Program-made: the position numbers and the translations under genes
In this document: in pieces, positions 17,354-26,007 of the stretch
How positions within the stretch are numbered: the stretch's first letter is position 1
Layout: the number at the start of each line of letters is the position of its first letter
Assembly: GCA_903842345.1 (NCBI GenBank)
Contig: CAIMLR010000042.1
Coordinates: 176,103-240,102 of the forward strand
From: an uncultured Myxococcales bacterium
GTDB lineage: Bacteria > Myxococcota_A > UBA9042
Direction of reading: 5' to 3'
DNA: 64,000 nucleotides
The notes under the pieces: generated by a model
The model's database searches: none
Told to the model about the DNA's origin: nothing
The model's input: the letters and a program-made list of their open reading frames with translations, nothing else

Positions 17354-20300
17354 GTGAACGTCCGTTGTCCGAACTGCAGCGCAGTCTTTCCCGTGAGCGC
17401 GACGGCCCCAGGCGAATCGCAGCAGGTCGAGTGCCCGCTGTGCTTGCTGCGCTTTCAGCCCAACAACGAGACGACGATCAGCTTGCCGGAGATGCCGGCG
17501 CAGCTCCGGGGCACGGCCGCGCCATCCCCGGAAGACGAATTTGAAAGTTTTGGCGCGCCCGCCGCCAGCAACACGCGGGCCTTTGGCCAAGCGCCGAACG
17601 CGGCCGCCGGTCGCCCGTTTGGTGCCGCCGCGGGGGACGGACGCACCACGACGTTTCCGCCCGCCGCGCCGCCGGTTGCGCCCGTTGCCACACCACCGGT
17701 GGCGCCGTCGCCCTTCGCCCCTCCGCCGGGTCCTATCGGCGGCTTCTCCGACGACACCATCGATTTTGAAGCCCTTCTCGGCGATACGCTTGCGCCCGTC
17801 GGCCCACCCGCAGGCGAGTCTTCCCCGTTTGGCCGGATCGCGGCGCCGCGTTCGGGCAACACCGAATTCATCCACGATCCTTTTGGTCCTGCGACGACCG
17901 TTCAGCCGGCGGGATCCTCGCCGTTTGCCGCGGCCAAGCCAGCCACGAGTTTGTCGAGCTTTGACGCGCCCCTCCAGCGATCGACCGCGCCAGCGGGAGG
18001 CCTGAACCTCGACGAACTGGATGCGCTGAGCGTCGCGCCCGCCTTGCCCTTGGACGATCTCGGCGGCGATCAAGGGTTTGGCGGTTTCGGCAGCTTCGAC
18101 GACCACCAGGCCACGACGACGCCGGTCGCCGCGGTCAGCTCAAGTATCGGCGATGACGACGGTTTTGCCGGTTTTGCCGGACTCGACTCGATGATGGATG
18201 CGCGCCACGCGGGGCGCAACGCGGACAGCGTGATCGTCGCGGTGACGGACGGGGCTTCAGCGCCAACGCGCGCCGCCGGACAGCGGCCTCAGTCCAAGTC
18301 GCGCGGCAAGGCGGCCAGTGGCACCGACATCCGCCAGTACCTGCAGCGGGCGCTCACCGCCGTGGTCCTGCTCGGGTTGGTGATCGCGTTGATCGGCGCG
18401 GGCTTTGAAGTCGCTGGTTTTGGCTGGTTTGGCCGACGCCTCTGGGCCAAGGCGGACCCGGGCGCGAACCAGGCCGTCAAATCCGCCAAGCTCGCCGCCG
18501 CGGCGCTGGAGCCGCCAGTCCCGCTGTGGGACACGCGCCTCAGCTACGAGTCAGAGATCCGCCGCCTGGAGCTGTTGGCCAAGCGCTCGCCGCGCGACAA
18601 GAAGATCGCCCAGGAGCTCGTCGATCGCTACCTGGACCTGTACGAGCGTTTTCCGCTGCGCTTTGCCGACACGCCTGGCGCCAAGACCGGCCTGGAAGCC
18701 GCGCTGAAGCTCGTGCCCGCGCCGGTCCGGCTCGACGTGATCAAGACGATCGCGGCGGGCACCAAGCTGGAGGACGACAAGCTGGCGGCGTTGGCCGCGG
18801 GCTCGCCCGACGATCAGGCGGTGGCGGTGCGACTGGCGCTGCTCGTGTTGGAGCGCAAGACGACGGTGGAAGTGCTGTCCAAGCCCGGCGCGACCGGCGG
18901 CGGTGAAATGGACGCGGTGCGCCTTGCGCTGAAGGACGCGCCGGAGCTGACGGAACTCCGCAAGCGCATGGCCGCGATCGTGCTCGCTGCGAAGGATCAG
19001 CCCAACCTCGCCAAGTTCAAGGTGCTGCAAGCGCAATTGGCGGATCGCGCGGGCGCGTTTGCCGAGGTGCTGCCGCTGCTCGCGGACATCGTCGCAAAAG
19101 CGGACGACAACGCCGAAGCCCGCGTGCTGGTGGCGTCGGCGCACCTGGAAACCGGCAACCTGAATGGCGCGGAAGGCCTCCTGCGCGACGCGCTCGACAT
19201 CGCCGAGACGCAGAAACAGCCACAGGACAAACGCGCGGCGCAGCTTGTGATGGCGCGCCTGGCAGCCAAGCGCGGCGATCGCGACAAGCTCGTGGCCGCG
19301 CTCCAGGCCGCCGTGGACCTGCTGCCGAGCGATGAAATGACCATCGTGCGGCTGGGTCGCCTGCTGGTGGCGGAGAAACGCGCCGATGACGCCCGCAAGG
19401 TGCTGAGCGCCGCCAAGCTCGCGGGGATGCGGTCGATCGCGTTTGAAGTCGCGCTTGTGGAATTCTGGCTGTACATCAACCGCAATGAAGACGCGCTCGA
19501 GGAGTTGAGCGAGGCCGGCAAGCTGTACCCGGAGTCGCTGGATCTGCTGTTCCTGCGCGCGCAAGTCGAGGACAAATCCGCGCACTTTGCCACGGCGCGC
19601 GATCTGCTGGCGCAAGTCATCCAGCGCGATCCCAAGCACTTGCGGGCGATTCTGCGGCTGGGCGAGCTGCTGGCGACGGCGGAGAAGCACGATGAAGCGC
19701 TGGCGACGCTGCAGGCGGGGCGCAAGGCCGTGGGCGACGATGAGGCGCTGCTCAAGCTGATGGTCGAAGAGCTGGTGGCGTTGAAGCGCGATGCGGAAGC
19801 CCGCGAGATCGCCGCGCGGCTGCTTGAAATTGCGCCCGACAACCGCGCTTACCTGTTGCGAGCGGCGCAGTTGGACCTGCGGCTGGGCCAAGTGGATCGC
19901 GGTCTGGGCTACCTGCGCAAACTGCGCGACATGCGGATGCTGGATCGGGACGCCGCCTACCAGATGGGCTTGGCGCTGGCGTCCAAGGGCAAAGCGGAGG
20001 AAGGCGCACAGACAGTCCTGCCCTTTGCTGAACAGGCGGAATCGGACGTGGAGTTGAACGTGCTGGCGGGACGCCTGTTGCTGGACAGCCACGACCCGGA
20101 CCGGGCGGCGACGGCGTTGCAGCGCGCGGTGACGGCGGCGAACGGCAAAAGCGCCGAGGCGTTCTTCCAGTTTGGCCGCCTGGCGTTCGCGCGCGGCGAG
20201 AATGAAGCGGGCATCAACCGGATCAAGCAGGCGATCGGCGCGGAGCCGACGTTCTGGCAGTACCGCCTCACGCTCGCGCAGACGCTGTTTGACGCCAAAA

Positions 20301-20869
20301 AACCGACGAACGCCCGCGAATTGGCGCTCAAGGAGCTGGAGTCAATCGTGTCGGGCGCGAGCGCCTTCAAGGGCGCGGGGCATCCCGTGACGGAGATGCA
20401 CACGGTCTACAGCCTGCTGGCGCGCCACTACAGCGACCAGCACCGGTATCCGCAGGCGGCGCAGTATTGGCGCAAGGTCGTGGACTTGCAGCCGGACGAC
20501 ATCGACGCGCTGACGTCACTGGGCGAGGCGCTGTACCAAGCGGCGAGCCCCGAAGCCCTGGGCGTGCTGAAGCAGGTGGTCAAGCGCAAGCCGAACGACG
20601 CGCGCGCGGCGCTGTACCTCGGCCTTGGCGAATTGAACCTTGGCCACTCCGCTGACGCGTTGCACTGGCTGGAAATTGCGACGACCGGCAACACTGAGGA
20701 GACCGCGGAGGCGTGGTACCACATTGCGCTGATCAAGCGCGAACGCGCTGAAACGATGCCGGCACTCAAGGCCGTGGAAGAATATTTGAAGCGCGCGCCC
20801 AAGGATGCGACCTACCGCAGCGACGCGCTCACGCTCCGTGCGGCCTTGCGGGCCAACGCCCAACACTGA
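17354..20869 (+). CDS. Zinc-finger, transmembrane, TPR-repeat protein (1171 aa)
   Basis: A large protein. An MJ0042-type zinc ribbon (CPNC...CPLC) occupies residues 1-40. A Pro/Ala/Gly-rich disordered segment runs to about residue 325, and a single transmembrane helix (AVVLLGLVIALIGAGFEVAGFGWFG) lies at about 332-356. Then come about 800 residues of TPR helices (for example GAFAEVLPLLADIVAKADDNAEARVLVASAHLE and YPQAAQYWRKVVDLQPDDIDALTSLGEALY). GTG 17354 has GGAG at 5 bases. The layout, with the zinc finger in the cytoplasm and the TPRs outside the inner membrane, is typical of Myxococcota. Its role is unknown, perhaps a scaffold in envelope or motility complexes. Confidence 0.85.
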   Translation: MNVRCPNCSAVFPVSATAPGESQQVECPLCLLRFQPNNETTISLPEMPAQLRGTAAPSPEDEFESFGAPAASNTRAFGQAPNAAAGRPFGAAAGDGRTTTFPPAAPPVAPVATPPVAPSPFAPPPGPIGGFSDDTIDFEALLGDTLAPVGPPAGESSPFGRIAAPRSGNTEFIHDPFGPATTVQPAGSSPFAAAKPATSLSSFDAPLQRSTAPAGGLNLDELDALSVAPALPLDDLGGDQGFGGFGSFDDHQATTTPVAAVSSSIGDDDGFAGFAGLDSMMDARHAGRNADSVIVAVTDGASAPTRAAGQRPQSKSRGKAASGTDIRQYLQRALTAVVLLGLVIALIGAGFEVAGFGWFGRRLWAKADPGANQAVKSAKLAAAALEPPVPLWDTRLSYESEIRRLELLAKRSPRDKKIAQELVDRYLDLYERFPLRFADTPGAKTGLEAALKLVPAPVRLDVIKTIAAGTKLEDDKLAALAAGSPDDQAVAVRLALLVLERKTTVEVLSKPGATGGGEMDAVRLALKDAPELTELRKRMAAIVLAAKDQPNLAKFKVLQAQLADRAGAFAEVLPLLADIVAKADDNAEARVLVASAHLETGNLNGAEGLLRDALDIAETQKQPQDKRAAQLVMARLAAKRGDRDKLVAALQAAVDLLPSDEMTIVRLGRLLVAEKRADDARKVLSAAKLAGMRSIAFEVALVEFWLYINRNEDALEELSEAGKLYPESLDLLFLRAQVEDKSAHFATARDLLAQVIQRDPKHLRAILRLGELLATAEKHDEALATLQAGRKAVGDDEALLKLMVEELVALKRDAEAREIAARLLEIAPDNRAYLLRAAQLDLRLGQVDRGLGYLRKLRDMRMLDRDAAYQMGLALASKGKAEEGAQTVLPFAEQAESDVELNVLAGRLLLDSHDPDRAATALQRAVTAANGKSAEAFFQFGRLAFARGENEAGINRIKQAIGAEPTFWQYRLTLAQTLFDAKKPTNARELALKELESIVSGASAFKGAGHPVTEMHTVYSLLARHYSDQHRYPQAAQYWRKVVDLQPDDIDALTSLGEALYQAASPEALGVLKQVVKRKPNDARAALYLGLGELNLGHSADALHWLEIATTGNTEETAEAWYHIALIKRERAETMPALKAVEEYLKRAPKDATYRSDALTLRAALRANAQH

Positions 20870-20872
20870 CGC

Positions 20873-22621
20873 TCAGCCGATATCACCAAGCAGGGTGTGC
20901 AGCGCGATGCCGCGGAGCTTGGCGAGCGGATACGGCTCCTTCGCTTCCGTGGCGACCCGCTCCTGCAGCGCGCCGAGCAGGGGATGCTCCAGCTTGGCGA
21001 GCGCGGCCCGATGGCGGGCGGCAACCGCGGCGTCCGGCACATGCGCCGCAACGCGTGACGCCCACATGTGCAATCGGCCCCGGGGAAACGGCGACGGCTC
21101 AGCGACAACGCCGCGTTCGAACAACCGCAACGCGCCGGTCAGGTCGCCGCGGCGCAGTGCCACCGCGCCGGCCAGCAACTGCAGCGTCGGCTCGTCCGGC
21201 AGCGTTTCAGCCGCGATCGACACGTGCTCGTGGACCAGCGTGAGGTCGCCGCCCTGCGCCTCCAGTTGCGTCGCGCGGAGGTAGTGGCGATAGGCGACCT
21301 TGGCGTCGCCGGCGTCAAAGCGGGACGGCTTGGCGTGGCGCACCGCGGGCTGGAGCGACCGCTCTTCCACGCCCACCGGCGCGGACCAATCCCACGGCAC
21401 GGCAAGCACAGCGCCGCGACCGCTGGGGCAGCGACCGACCGACAGGTGCAGCATCTGCTGCTGCGGATCCACGACTACGGACTGGACGCTCGTCGACTGC
21501 GCCACGACGCCGCCCGCGAGGCGTTCCAGCTCCGGCATGTCAGCGTCGCGGCCGTCGCCCAGCCAGCCAAACAGCGACGCGACGTCAAACGACTCGCCAG
21601 CGACCGCTTCGCGCGCCGCCGTTTCCAGACGCTTCTTGCGGCTGTGCGTGTGCCACGACCAGCCCGGGGACGGCGCCAGTTCGCGCTCCCGCAGCGCCTC
21701 GTCCAGATAGTGGTTGGTACAGGCGCGCCACGGCTCATCGCCATCGGGGCCGGTCACCGCCACGCCGCTGGCATGGCACTCGACAACCACGCCGCGCTGC
21801 TCCGCGCCCGAGGAAATCGCCAGGCCCCAGGTCGACGCAACCGGCCGTTCGCGGGCGATCGCCTCCGCATCCGCCAGCGTCTCCGCCCGGCGCGCGATGT
21901 CGTGGCAGAGGTCGACGATCGCCGCCCCGGAAAACGCCACGTCGCGGTGCAGCCGCGTGTGCGCCGTCACCGTCAGGCCCGATTCATTCCACGCCGTGAT
22001 GCCCGGCACGTCGGCGCCGCGCGAAGTAGCAAATGCGTAGCGCTGGCCTTTGTCCGGCGTACAAAAGACGACCGCGGGCGCCATGTCCCACACGCCCACG
22101 CCGGGAAAATCGAAGTTCCGCGCGTGCAGCAGCCGCCCGTCTTCCGTCGCTGGCCCCCACGCCATCAGCGTCGAACACGCCGGCACCGCGCGCTGCGCCC
22201 ACGGGTCGGCAAACGGCCCCAGCATGTGCCGTCCGGCCAGCCCGACGGCGTTCTGGAACACGTCCATCGCCAGCACGTGCCGCGCCTCCCGCGCATTCTG
22301 CCCCGCAGCACGCATGAACGCGTCCGTGCGCGCCCGCAGGTCCGCGGGCCGATGCCGCTCCAGCCGCGCCGCCAGCAGATCCAACAGCGGCTTCACCACC
22401 CGCGGCCAATGCCGCTCCACCGGCCGCAGCGCGCTGCCGCGCAGCATCTGCTCGACCATGTTCGGATAGTACGCCGCCGTCGCGTGCCAGCCGCCGATCT
22501 GCTGGAGGAGGCGGCCGTGTTGCGCGCCCATCTCGCTCTGCGTCCCGCGCAGGTGAATCACCGCCAGCGGCAGCGGCGGAGTCTGGGTATCGAGCGCGGA
22601 GAGGGCGTCTTGCTGGCTCAT
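20873..22621 (-). CDS. C45-family Ntn hydrolase / acyltransferase-like protein
   Basis: A 582-residue protein of the C45 (acyl-CoA:6-aminopenicillanate acyltransferase-like) class. The core PACSTLMAWGPATEDGRLLHARNFDFPG contains the probable autocatalytic nucleophile Cys149. Near the N-terminus is the motif LRGTQSEMGAQHGRLL, common to these proteins. Later motifs are ASTWGLAISSG and CTNHYLDEAL. GAGG lies 6 bases before ATG 22621. The gene lies 27 bp after a TetR-family gene on the same strand, so it is probably co-transcribed and controlled by that repressor. The substrate is unknown; N-acyl amides or peptides are typical for the class. No signal peptide is seen. Confidence 0.82.
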   Translation of the reverse strand: MSQQDALSALDTQTPPLPLAVIHLRGTQSEMGAQHGRLLQQIGGWHATAAYYPNMVEQMLRGSALRPVERHWPRVVKPLLDLLAARLERHRPADLRARTDAFMRAAGQNAREARHVLAMDVFQNAVGLAGRHMLGPFADPWAQRAVPACSTLMAWGPATEDGRLLHARNFDFPGVGVWDMAPAVVFCTPDKGQRYAFATSRGADVPGITAWNESGLTVTAHTRLHRDVAFSGAAIVDLCHDIARRAETLADAEAIARERPVASTWGLAISSGAEQRGVVVECHASGVAVTGPDGDEPWRACTNHYLDEALRERELAPSPGWSWHTHSRKKRLETAAREAVAGESFDVASLFGWLGDGRDADMPELERLAGGVVAQSTSVQSVVVDPQQQMLHLSVGRCPSGRGAVLAVPWDWSAPVGVEERSLQPAVRHAKPSRFDAGDAKVAYRHYLRATQLEAQGGDLTLVHEHVSIAAETLPDEPTLQLLAGAVALRRGDLTGALRLFERGVVAEPSPFPRGRLHMWASRVAAHVPDAAVAARHRAALAKLEHPLLGALQERVATEAKEPYPLAKLRGIALHTLLGDIG

Positions 22622-22648
22622 CGGGGACCTCATGTACGGAGAAGTGCG

Positions 22649-23248
22649 CTATGGCGCGGGCGATTTCAGCGGCAGCAACACCTGCGCAATGAACAGTTCC
22701 AGGATCGGCCGCGGATCGAGGCCGCGGCTGATGCGCTCGACGAGGCAGCCATCGACGACGGCCACGCACAAATCCAGCATCGCTTCAGGCTGGCACGGCC
22801 GGACGCGACCATCCCGGACGGCGTCGAGCAACAGCGCGATCGCGAACTGCCGCACGGGCTCGACGAGATCGCGGGCGCGATCCAGCACGTCCTGCGCCGC
22901 GTCCGGCCGACCCACAGCCCAGAACTGCAGCAACAGGCCGATCAGCTGCGGATCCGCCTCGTAGAACGCGAGCGTGGCCCGCATCCACGTCGCCAGCGCG
23001 TCAATCGGATGGTCATCGGCGTCCAGTTGCTGCAGGACGTAGGCGCGCTGATCCGCGAGCACGGCGTTCAGCACGGCATCAAACAACTCACCGAGATCCT
23101 TGAAATAGTAGTAGAGCGCCGGACGCTTCATCCCCAGCGCGAGCGCCACTTCACTCATCGTCGTGCCGACAACGCCACGCTGGCGAAGCGCGGCAAATGC
23201 GGCGAGCGCGAGCTCAGTCTTACGGTGCGGATCGGGCTTGCGCGCCAT
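22649..23248 (-). CDS. TetR-family transcriptional regulator
   Basis: A 199-residue repressor-like protein. The N-terminal HTH (about residues 8-55: ALAAFAALRQRGVVGTTMSEVALALGMKRPALYYYFKDLGELFDAVL) is typical of TetR. The C-terminal helices should bind a ligand. ATG 23248 has GGAG at 5 bases. Directly upstream are two copies of CTGACAGGTTGTCA overlapping its promoter, so it most likely represses itself and the C45 hydrolase gene that follows. The inducer is unknown. Confidence 0.9.
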   Translation of the reverse strand: MARKPDPHRKTELALAAFAALRQRGVVGTTMSEVALALGMKRPALYYYFKDLGELFDAVLNAVLADQRAYVLQQLDADDHPIDALATWMRATLAFYEADPQLIGLLLQFWAVGRPDAAQDVLDRARDLVEPVRQFAIALLLDAVRDGRVRPCQPEAMLDLCVAVVDGCLVERISRGLDPRPILELFIAQVLLPLKSPAP

Positions 23249-23272
23249 GAGGACTCCCGGCCAGGCCATTGC

Positions 23273-23287
23273 CTGACAGGTTGTCAG
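23273..23287. promoter_or_regulatory. Operator copy 1 of the TetR regulator
   Basis: Perfect palindrome CTGACAGGTTGTCAG (arms CTGACA/TGTCAG, 3-bp centre). It overlaps the -10 and start region of the tetR promoter. Confidence 0.7.
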
Positions 23288-23313
23288 CTTATGGTGATCT
23301 GACAGGTTGTCAA
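23286..23313 (-). promoter_or_regulatory. Promoter of the tetR / C45 hydrolase unit
   Basis: On the minus strand TTGACA (23313-23308) is a perfect -35, followed after 16 bp by TAAGCT (23291-23286) as a weak -10. Both operator copies overlap it, which fits repression. Confidence 0.5.
23299..23313. promoter_or_regulatory. Operator copy 2 of the TetR regulator
   Basis: Second copy, CTGACAGGTTGTCAA, with 14 identical bases in the same orientation and 26 bp from the first (centre to centre). It overlaps the -35 box of the same promoter. Confidence 0.7.
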
Positions 23314-23335
23314 GGAATGAATCAGCCGGATGCCG

Positions 23336-24403
23336 TCAGGTCGGCAGGATGAGCATCGCGTCGCCGTAGGAGTAGAACCGGTAACCGCGCGCCACGGCTT
23401 CCGCATACGCCGCGAGGATGCGGGCGCGGCCGGCAAAGCAGCTCACCAGGACCAGCAGGCTGGATTGCGGCAGGTGGAAATTGGTCATCAGGCCATCGAC
23501 GATTTGGAAGCGGTGACCGGGCAGGATCGTCAGGTCGGCGTCAAACCGCCCCGGCGCGATGACGCCATTGCCAAGGATCGCGGCGGCCTCGAGCGTCCGC
23601 GTCGTCGTCGTGCCCACTGCGATGATCGCGCGGCCTTGCGCACGGGCCCGCGCGATCGCGGCTGCGGTCTCCGGGGAAATCTCCGCGCGCTCCGGCAGCA
23701 CACGGTGCTGGTGCAGGTCGGGATCGCGCACTGGCAGGAACGTGCCCGGGCCCACGTGCAGCGTGACGCGCGCGAGTTCCACGCCCGCTTCAGCCAGCTG
23801 CGCCAGCACTTCCGCTGAGAGGTGCAGCCCCGCGGTCGGCGCAGCCACGGCGCCCGGCGTGTTGGCAAAGGTCGACTGGTAGCGCGGCCGGTCCAGATCC
23901 GGCTGCTCCTTGCCGCCGCGAATGTAGGGCGGCAGCGGCACGTGGCCGCACTGCGCCAGCAGCGTCGCCAGATCCGCGAAGCCCGCGAGATCAACGCGCA
24001 CGAGTCCCTGGCCCAGCACGGCGGTGATCGTCGCCTGCCCGCCGCCATCGAGGTCCAGCATCTGGCCGACCCTGAACGCCTTGCTCGACCGCGCCATCGC
24101 TTCGTGGCCCAGCAGATCGGCGCCCGGCGTGCCAAAAGGCCGCGTCAGGAGCAGCTCAACACGCCCGCCGGAAGCCTTCTGGCCCAGCAAGCGCGCAGGC
24201 ACGACCCGCGTGTCATTGACCACAAGCAGCGCGTTGTGCGGCAGCAGCGCCGGCAAATCCGCCACGGTCTGATGGCCGAGCGGCGCCTCCGGGGAACCGA
24301 GCACCAACAGCCGCGCCGCGTGACGCGGTTCAATCGGCGTCTGGGCGATGGCCGAGTCCGGCAGCTCAAAATCGTAGACGTGCAGGTCAAAAGCGTCGAT
24401 CAC
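23336..24403 (-). CDS. queA: tRNA preQ1(34) S-adenosylmethionine ribosyltransferase-isomerase
   Basis: QueA transfers and isomerises the ribosyl part of SAM onto preQ1 in tRNA, making epoxyqueuosine. The 355-residue protein shows family motifs: DFELPDSAIAQTPIEPRHAARLLVL, VVNDTRVVPARLLG, FANTPGAVAAPTAGLHLS, LHVGPGTFLPV and IVAVGTTTTRTLE-like sequence, and ends FYSYGDAMLI. GTG 24403 is preceded by AGAGGT at 6 bases, and the GTGA start overlaps the rsmD stop by 4 bp, so the two are coupled. tRNA-guanine transglycosylase (tgt) is not in the window. Confidence 0.95.
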   Translation of the reverse strand: MIDAFDLHVYDFELPDSAIAQTPIEPRHAARLLVLGSPEAPLGHQTVADLPALLPHNALLVVNDTRVVPARLLGQKASGGRVELLLTRPFGTPGADLLGHEAMARSSKAFRVGQMLDLDGGGQATITAVLGQGLVRVDLAGFADLATLLAQCGHVPLPPYIRGGKEQPDLDRPRYQSTFANTPGAVAAPTAGLHLSAEVLAQLAEAGVELARVTLHVGPGTFLPVRDPDLHQHRVLPERAEISPETAAAIARARAQGRAIIAVGTTTTRTLEAAAILGNGVIAPGRFDADLTILPGHRFQIVDGLMTNFHLPQSSLLVLVSCFAGRARILAAYAEAVARGYRFYSYGDAMLILPT

Positions 24404-24954
24404 GCAGCGACCTCTGGCCACTGCAGGCGATCCAGCCAGCCGCCGCCGTAGCGGCGCTGCGTCACGTGCGTCCAACCGATCCGCTGCGCTTCCGTCAGGC
24501 CCTCGCGGCTCTCGACGAACACCTGCGCGCCGGAATTCAACACGTCAGGCAGCGCGGCGAGGATCGTCTCATACAGCCCGGCGTCGTACGGCGGATCAAC
24601 GTAGACCAGATCAAAGCGTTGGCCATCGGCCGCCAGCTGCGTCAGCTGCTTGATCGCGTCGCCGGGAACGACCGTCAATTGGCTGTCCAGCCGCACGTGC
24701 TTGGCATTGGCGCGCATGGCTTCCAGCGCCACGGGATCGCTCTCAATCGCCACCGCCGTACTCGCGCCGCGCGACAGCCATTCCAGCGCCACGGCGCCCG
24801 TACCCGCGCACACGTCCAGCACGCGCTCGCCGCTCAGAAAGCCGCCCAGCATGCTCATGACCGCGCCGCGCAGTTTGTCCGACGTCGGCCGCACGTCAGT
24901 GCCCGGAGGCGCTTGGAGTTTCATGCCTCGACGGCTGCCAGCGATAATGCGCAC
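24400..24954 (-). CDS. rsmD: 16S rRNA (guanine(966)-N(2))-methyltransferase
   Basis: RsmD methylates G966 of 16S rRNA using SAM. The 184-residue protein starts VRIIAGSRRGMKLQAPPG, followed by RPTSDKLRGAVMSMLGG, then the SAM loop VLDVCAGTGAVALEWLSRGA. The catalytic motif of N6/N2-methylases is VYVDPPYD (DPPY). GTG 24954 is preceded by AAGGA at 7 bases; a longer reading frame upstream is not supported. queA follows with overlapping stop and start. coaD, often next to rsmD, is absent. Confidence 0.95.
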   Translation of the reverse strand: MRIIAGSRRGMKLQAPPGTDVRPTSDKLRGAVMSMLGGFLSGERVLDVCAGTGAVALEWLSRGASTAVAIESDPVALEAMRANAKHVRLDSQLTVVPGDAIKQLTQLAADGQRFDLVYVDPPYDAGLYETILAALPDVLNSGAQVFVESREGLTEAQRIGWTHVTQRRYGGGWLDRLQWPEVAA

Positions 24955-25065
24955 GCGATGTTCCTTGTGAAGAGGCGCCCGGAGGCGCAGGGGCCGCACA
25001 AGGTGCCACAGTTGGCGGGGGTTGCAAGCCTGCCGGGGTCCGCTACGCTGCGCGCGGAGGTTCTT

Positions 25066-26001
25066 GTGACGCTTTGGCCGCTGTTGTCCTTGGTCTTGCT
25101 CGTGGCGTGCGGTCGTTCGCAGCCGGAAAGCGCGCCACCGCCAACGTCCGCGCGGGCGACGGAGCCAGCGGACGCCCAGCGGATGCGGGCGGCAGCGGTG
25201 ACCATCCATTTCGCCAATGGCACGTGGACGCCCGGGGACGTGCAGGTCGGTCTCGATCGCCTGCAAGTTGCTGCGGTTTTTGGCGACATCGAGCGCGGTG
25301 ACGTCGGCGTGCTTGCCGATCTCGTCGGGCGGACGTCAGCCGGGCTGCCGGCGCCGGAGTTGGATACCTGCGTGCGGCTGGCCGATCCGGCTCACAACCT
25401 CGGTCCGCGGCCGGGCGCGCCGCCGGTGGCCTACATGCAGCTGCTGGACGTCGGCAACGTGGAACTGCGCGCAGGCAAACAGGTCCTGCCGTTGCGCGTG
25501 CAGATGGTGCCCAACCTGTTCGAGGCGACGCGCGGCGTGCGCTACGACGTCGAACAGGACATGAGCCGCGGCTGGCTCGCCGCCGGAACGCTGCACGTCG
25601 TGGCGACGGGCGGCGATGGGGTGCCGCCGTTTGACGTGGCGATCGAGGTGCCGCGACCGGTGCGGGTGACGTGGGTGGGCAGCCATCCGGTCCGCGGCGC
25701 GCAGGTGCCCGCCCCGCCTGCCGATGAGGACCTTTCGCTGCGCTGGGGTTCCGTCGACGGCGCGGCGGATCTTGACCTGCTGCTCGGCGCGGACGTGCCC
25801 GCTGGTCTCGGCTGGCTGCACTGTCGGCTGAAGGACGACGGCGAGTTCACGGTGCCCAAGTCGCTCGTGGCGCTGCTGCCGCCACACAGCGCGGAACGGC
25901 CGTGGCTGGCGCGCCTGTCGCGGTCGCGCGAAGTCCCGATGCCAGTCTTTGAGGCGCTGCCGCTGCGTCTTGAGCTGAGTGATTCCGCCTGGCTGCAGTA
26001 G
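25066..26001 (+). CDS. Lipoprotein of unknown function
   Basis: A 311-residue exported lipoprotein with signal TLWPLLSLVLLVACG (lipobox VACG) and a Ser/Pro/Ala-rich spacer. GTG 25066 has GGAGG at 5 bases. The mature part is beta-rich (VTIHFANGTWTPGDVQVGLDRLQVAAVFGD), with single Cys residues (DTCVRLADP, WLHCRLKDD). No family recognised. It diverges from rsmD (111 bp apart) and converges with the J-domain gene, their stop codons 6 bp apart. Confidence 0.75.
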   Translation: MTLWPLLSLVLLVACGRSQPESAPPPTSARATEPADAQRMRAAAVTIHFANGTWTPGDVQVGLDRLQVAAVFGDIERGDVGVLADLVGRTSAGLPAPELDTCVRLADPAHNLGPRPGAPPVAYMQLLDVGNVELRAGKQVLPLRVQMVPNLFEATRGVRYDVEQDMSRGWLAAGTLHVVATGGDGVPPFDVAIEVPRPVRVTWVGSHPVRGAQVPAPPADEDLSLRWGSVDGAADLDLLLGADVPAGLGWLHCRLKDDGEFTVPKSLVALLPPHSAERPWLARLSRSREVPMPVFEALPLRLELSDSAWLQ

Positions 26002-26007
26002 CCCAGG

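Noticed and set aside
21068..23302. A 744-codon plus-strand frame across the C45 and tetR genes
   Set aside because: Composition is Arg/His/Gln-rich without any family match, and the minus strand encodes two recognised proteins with ribosome binding sites.
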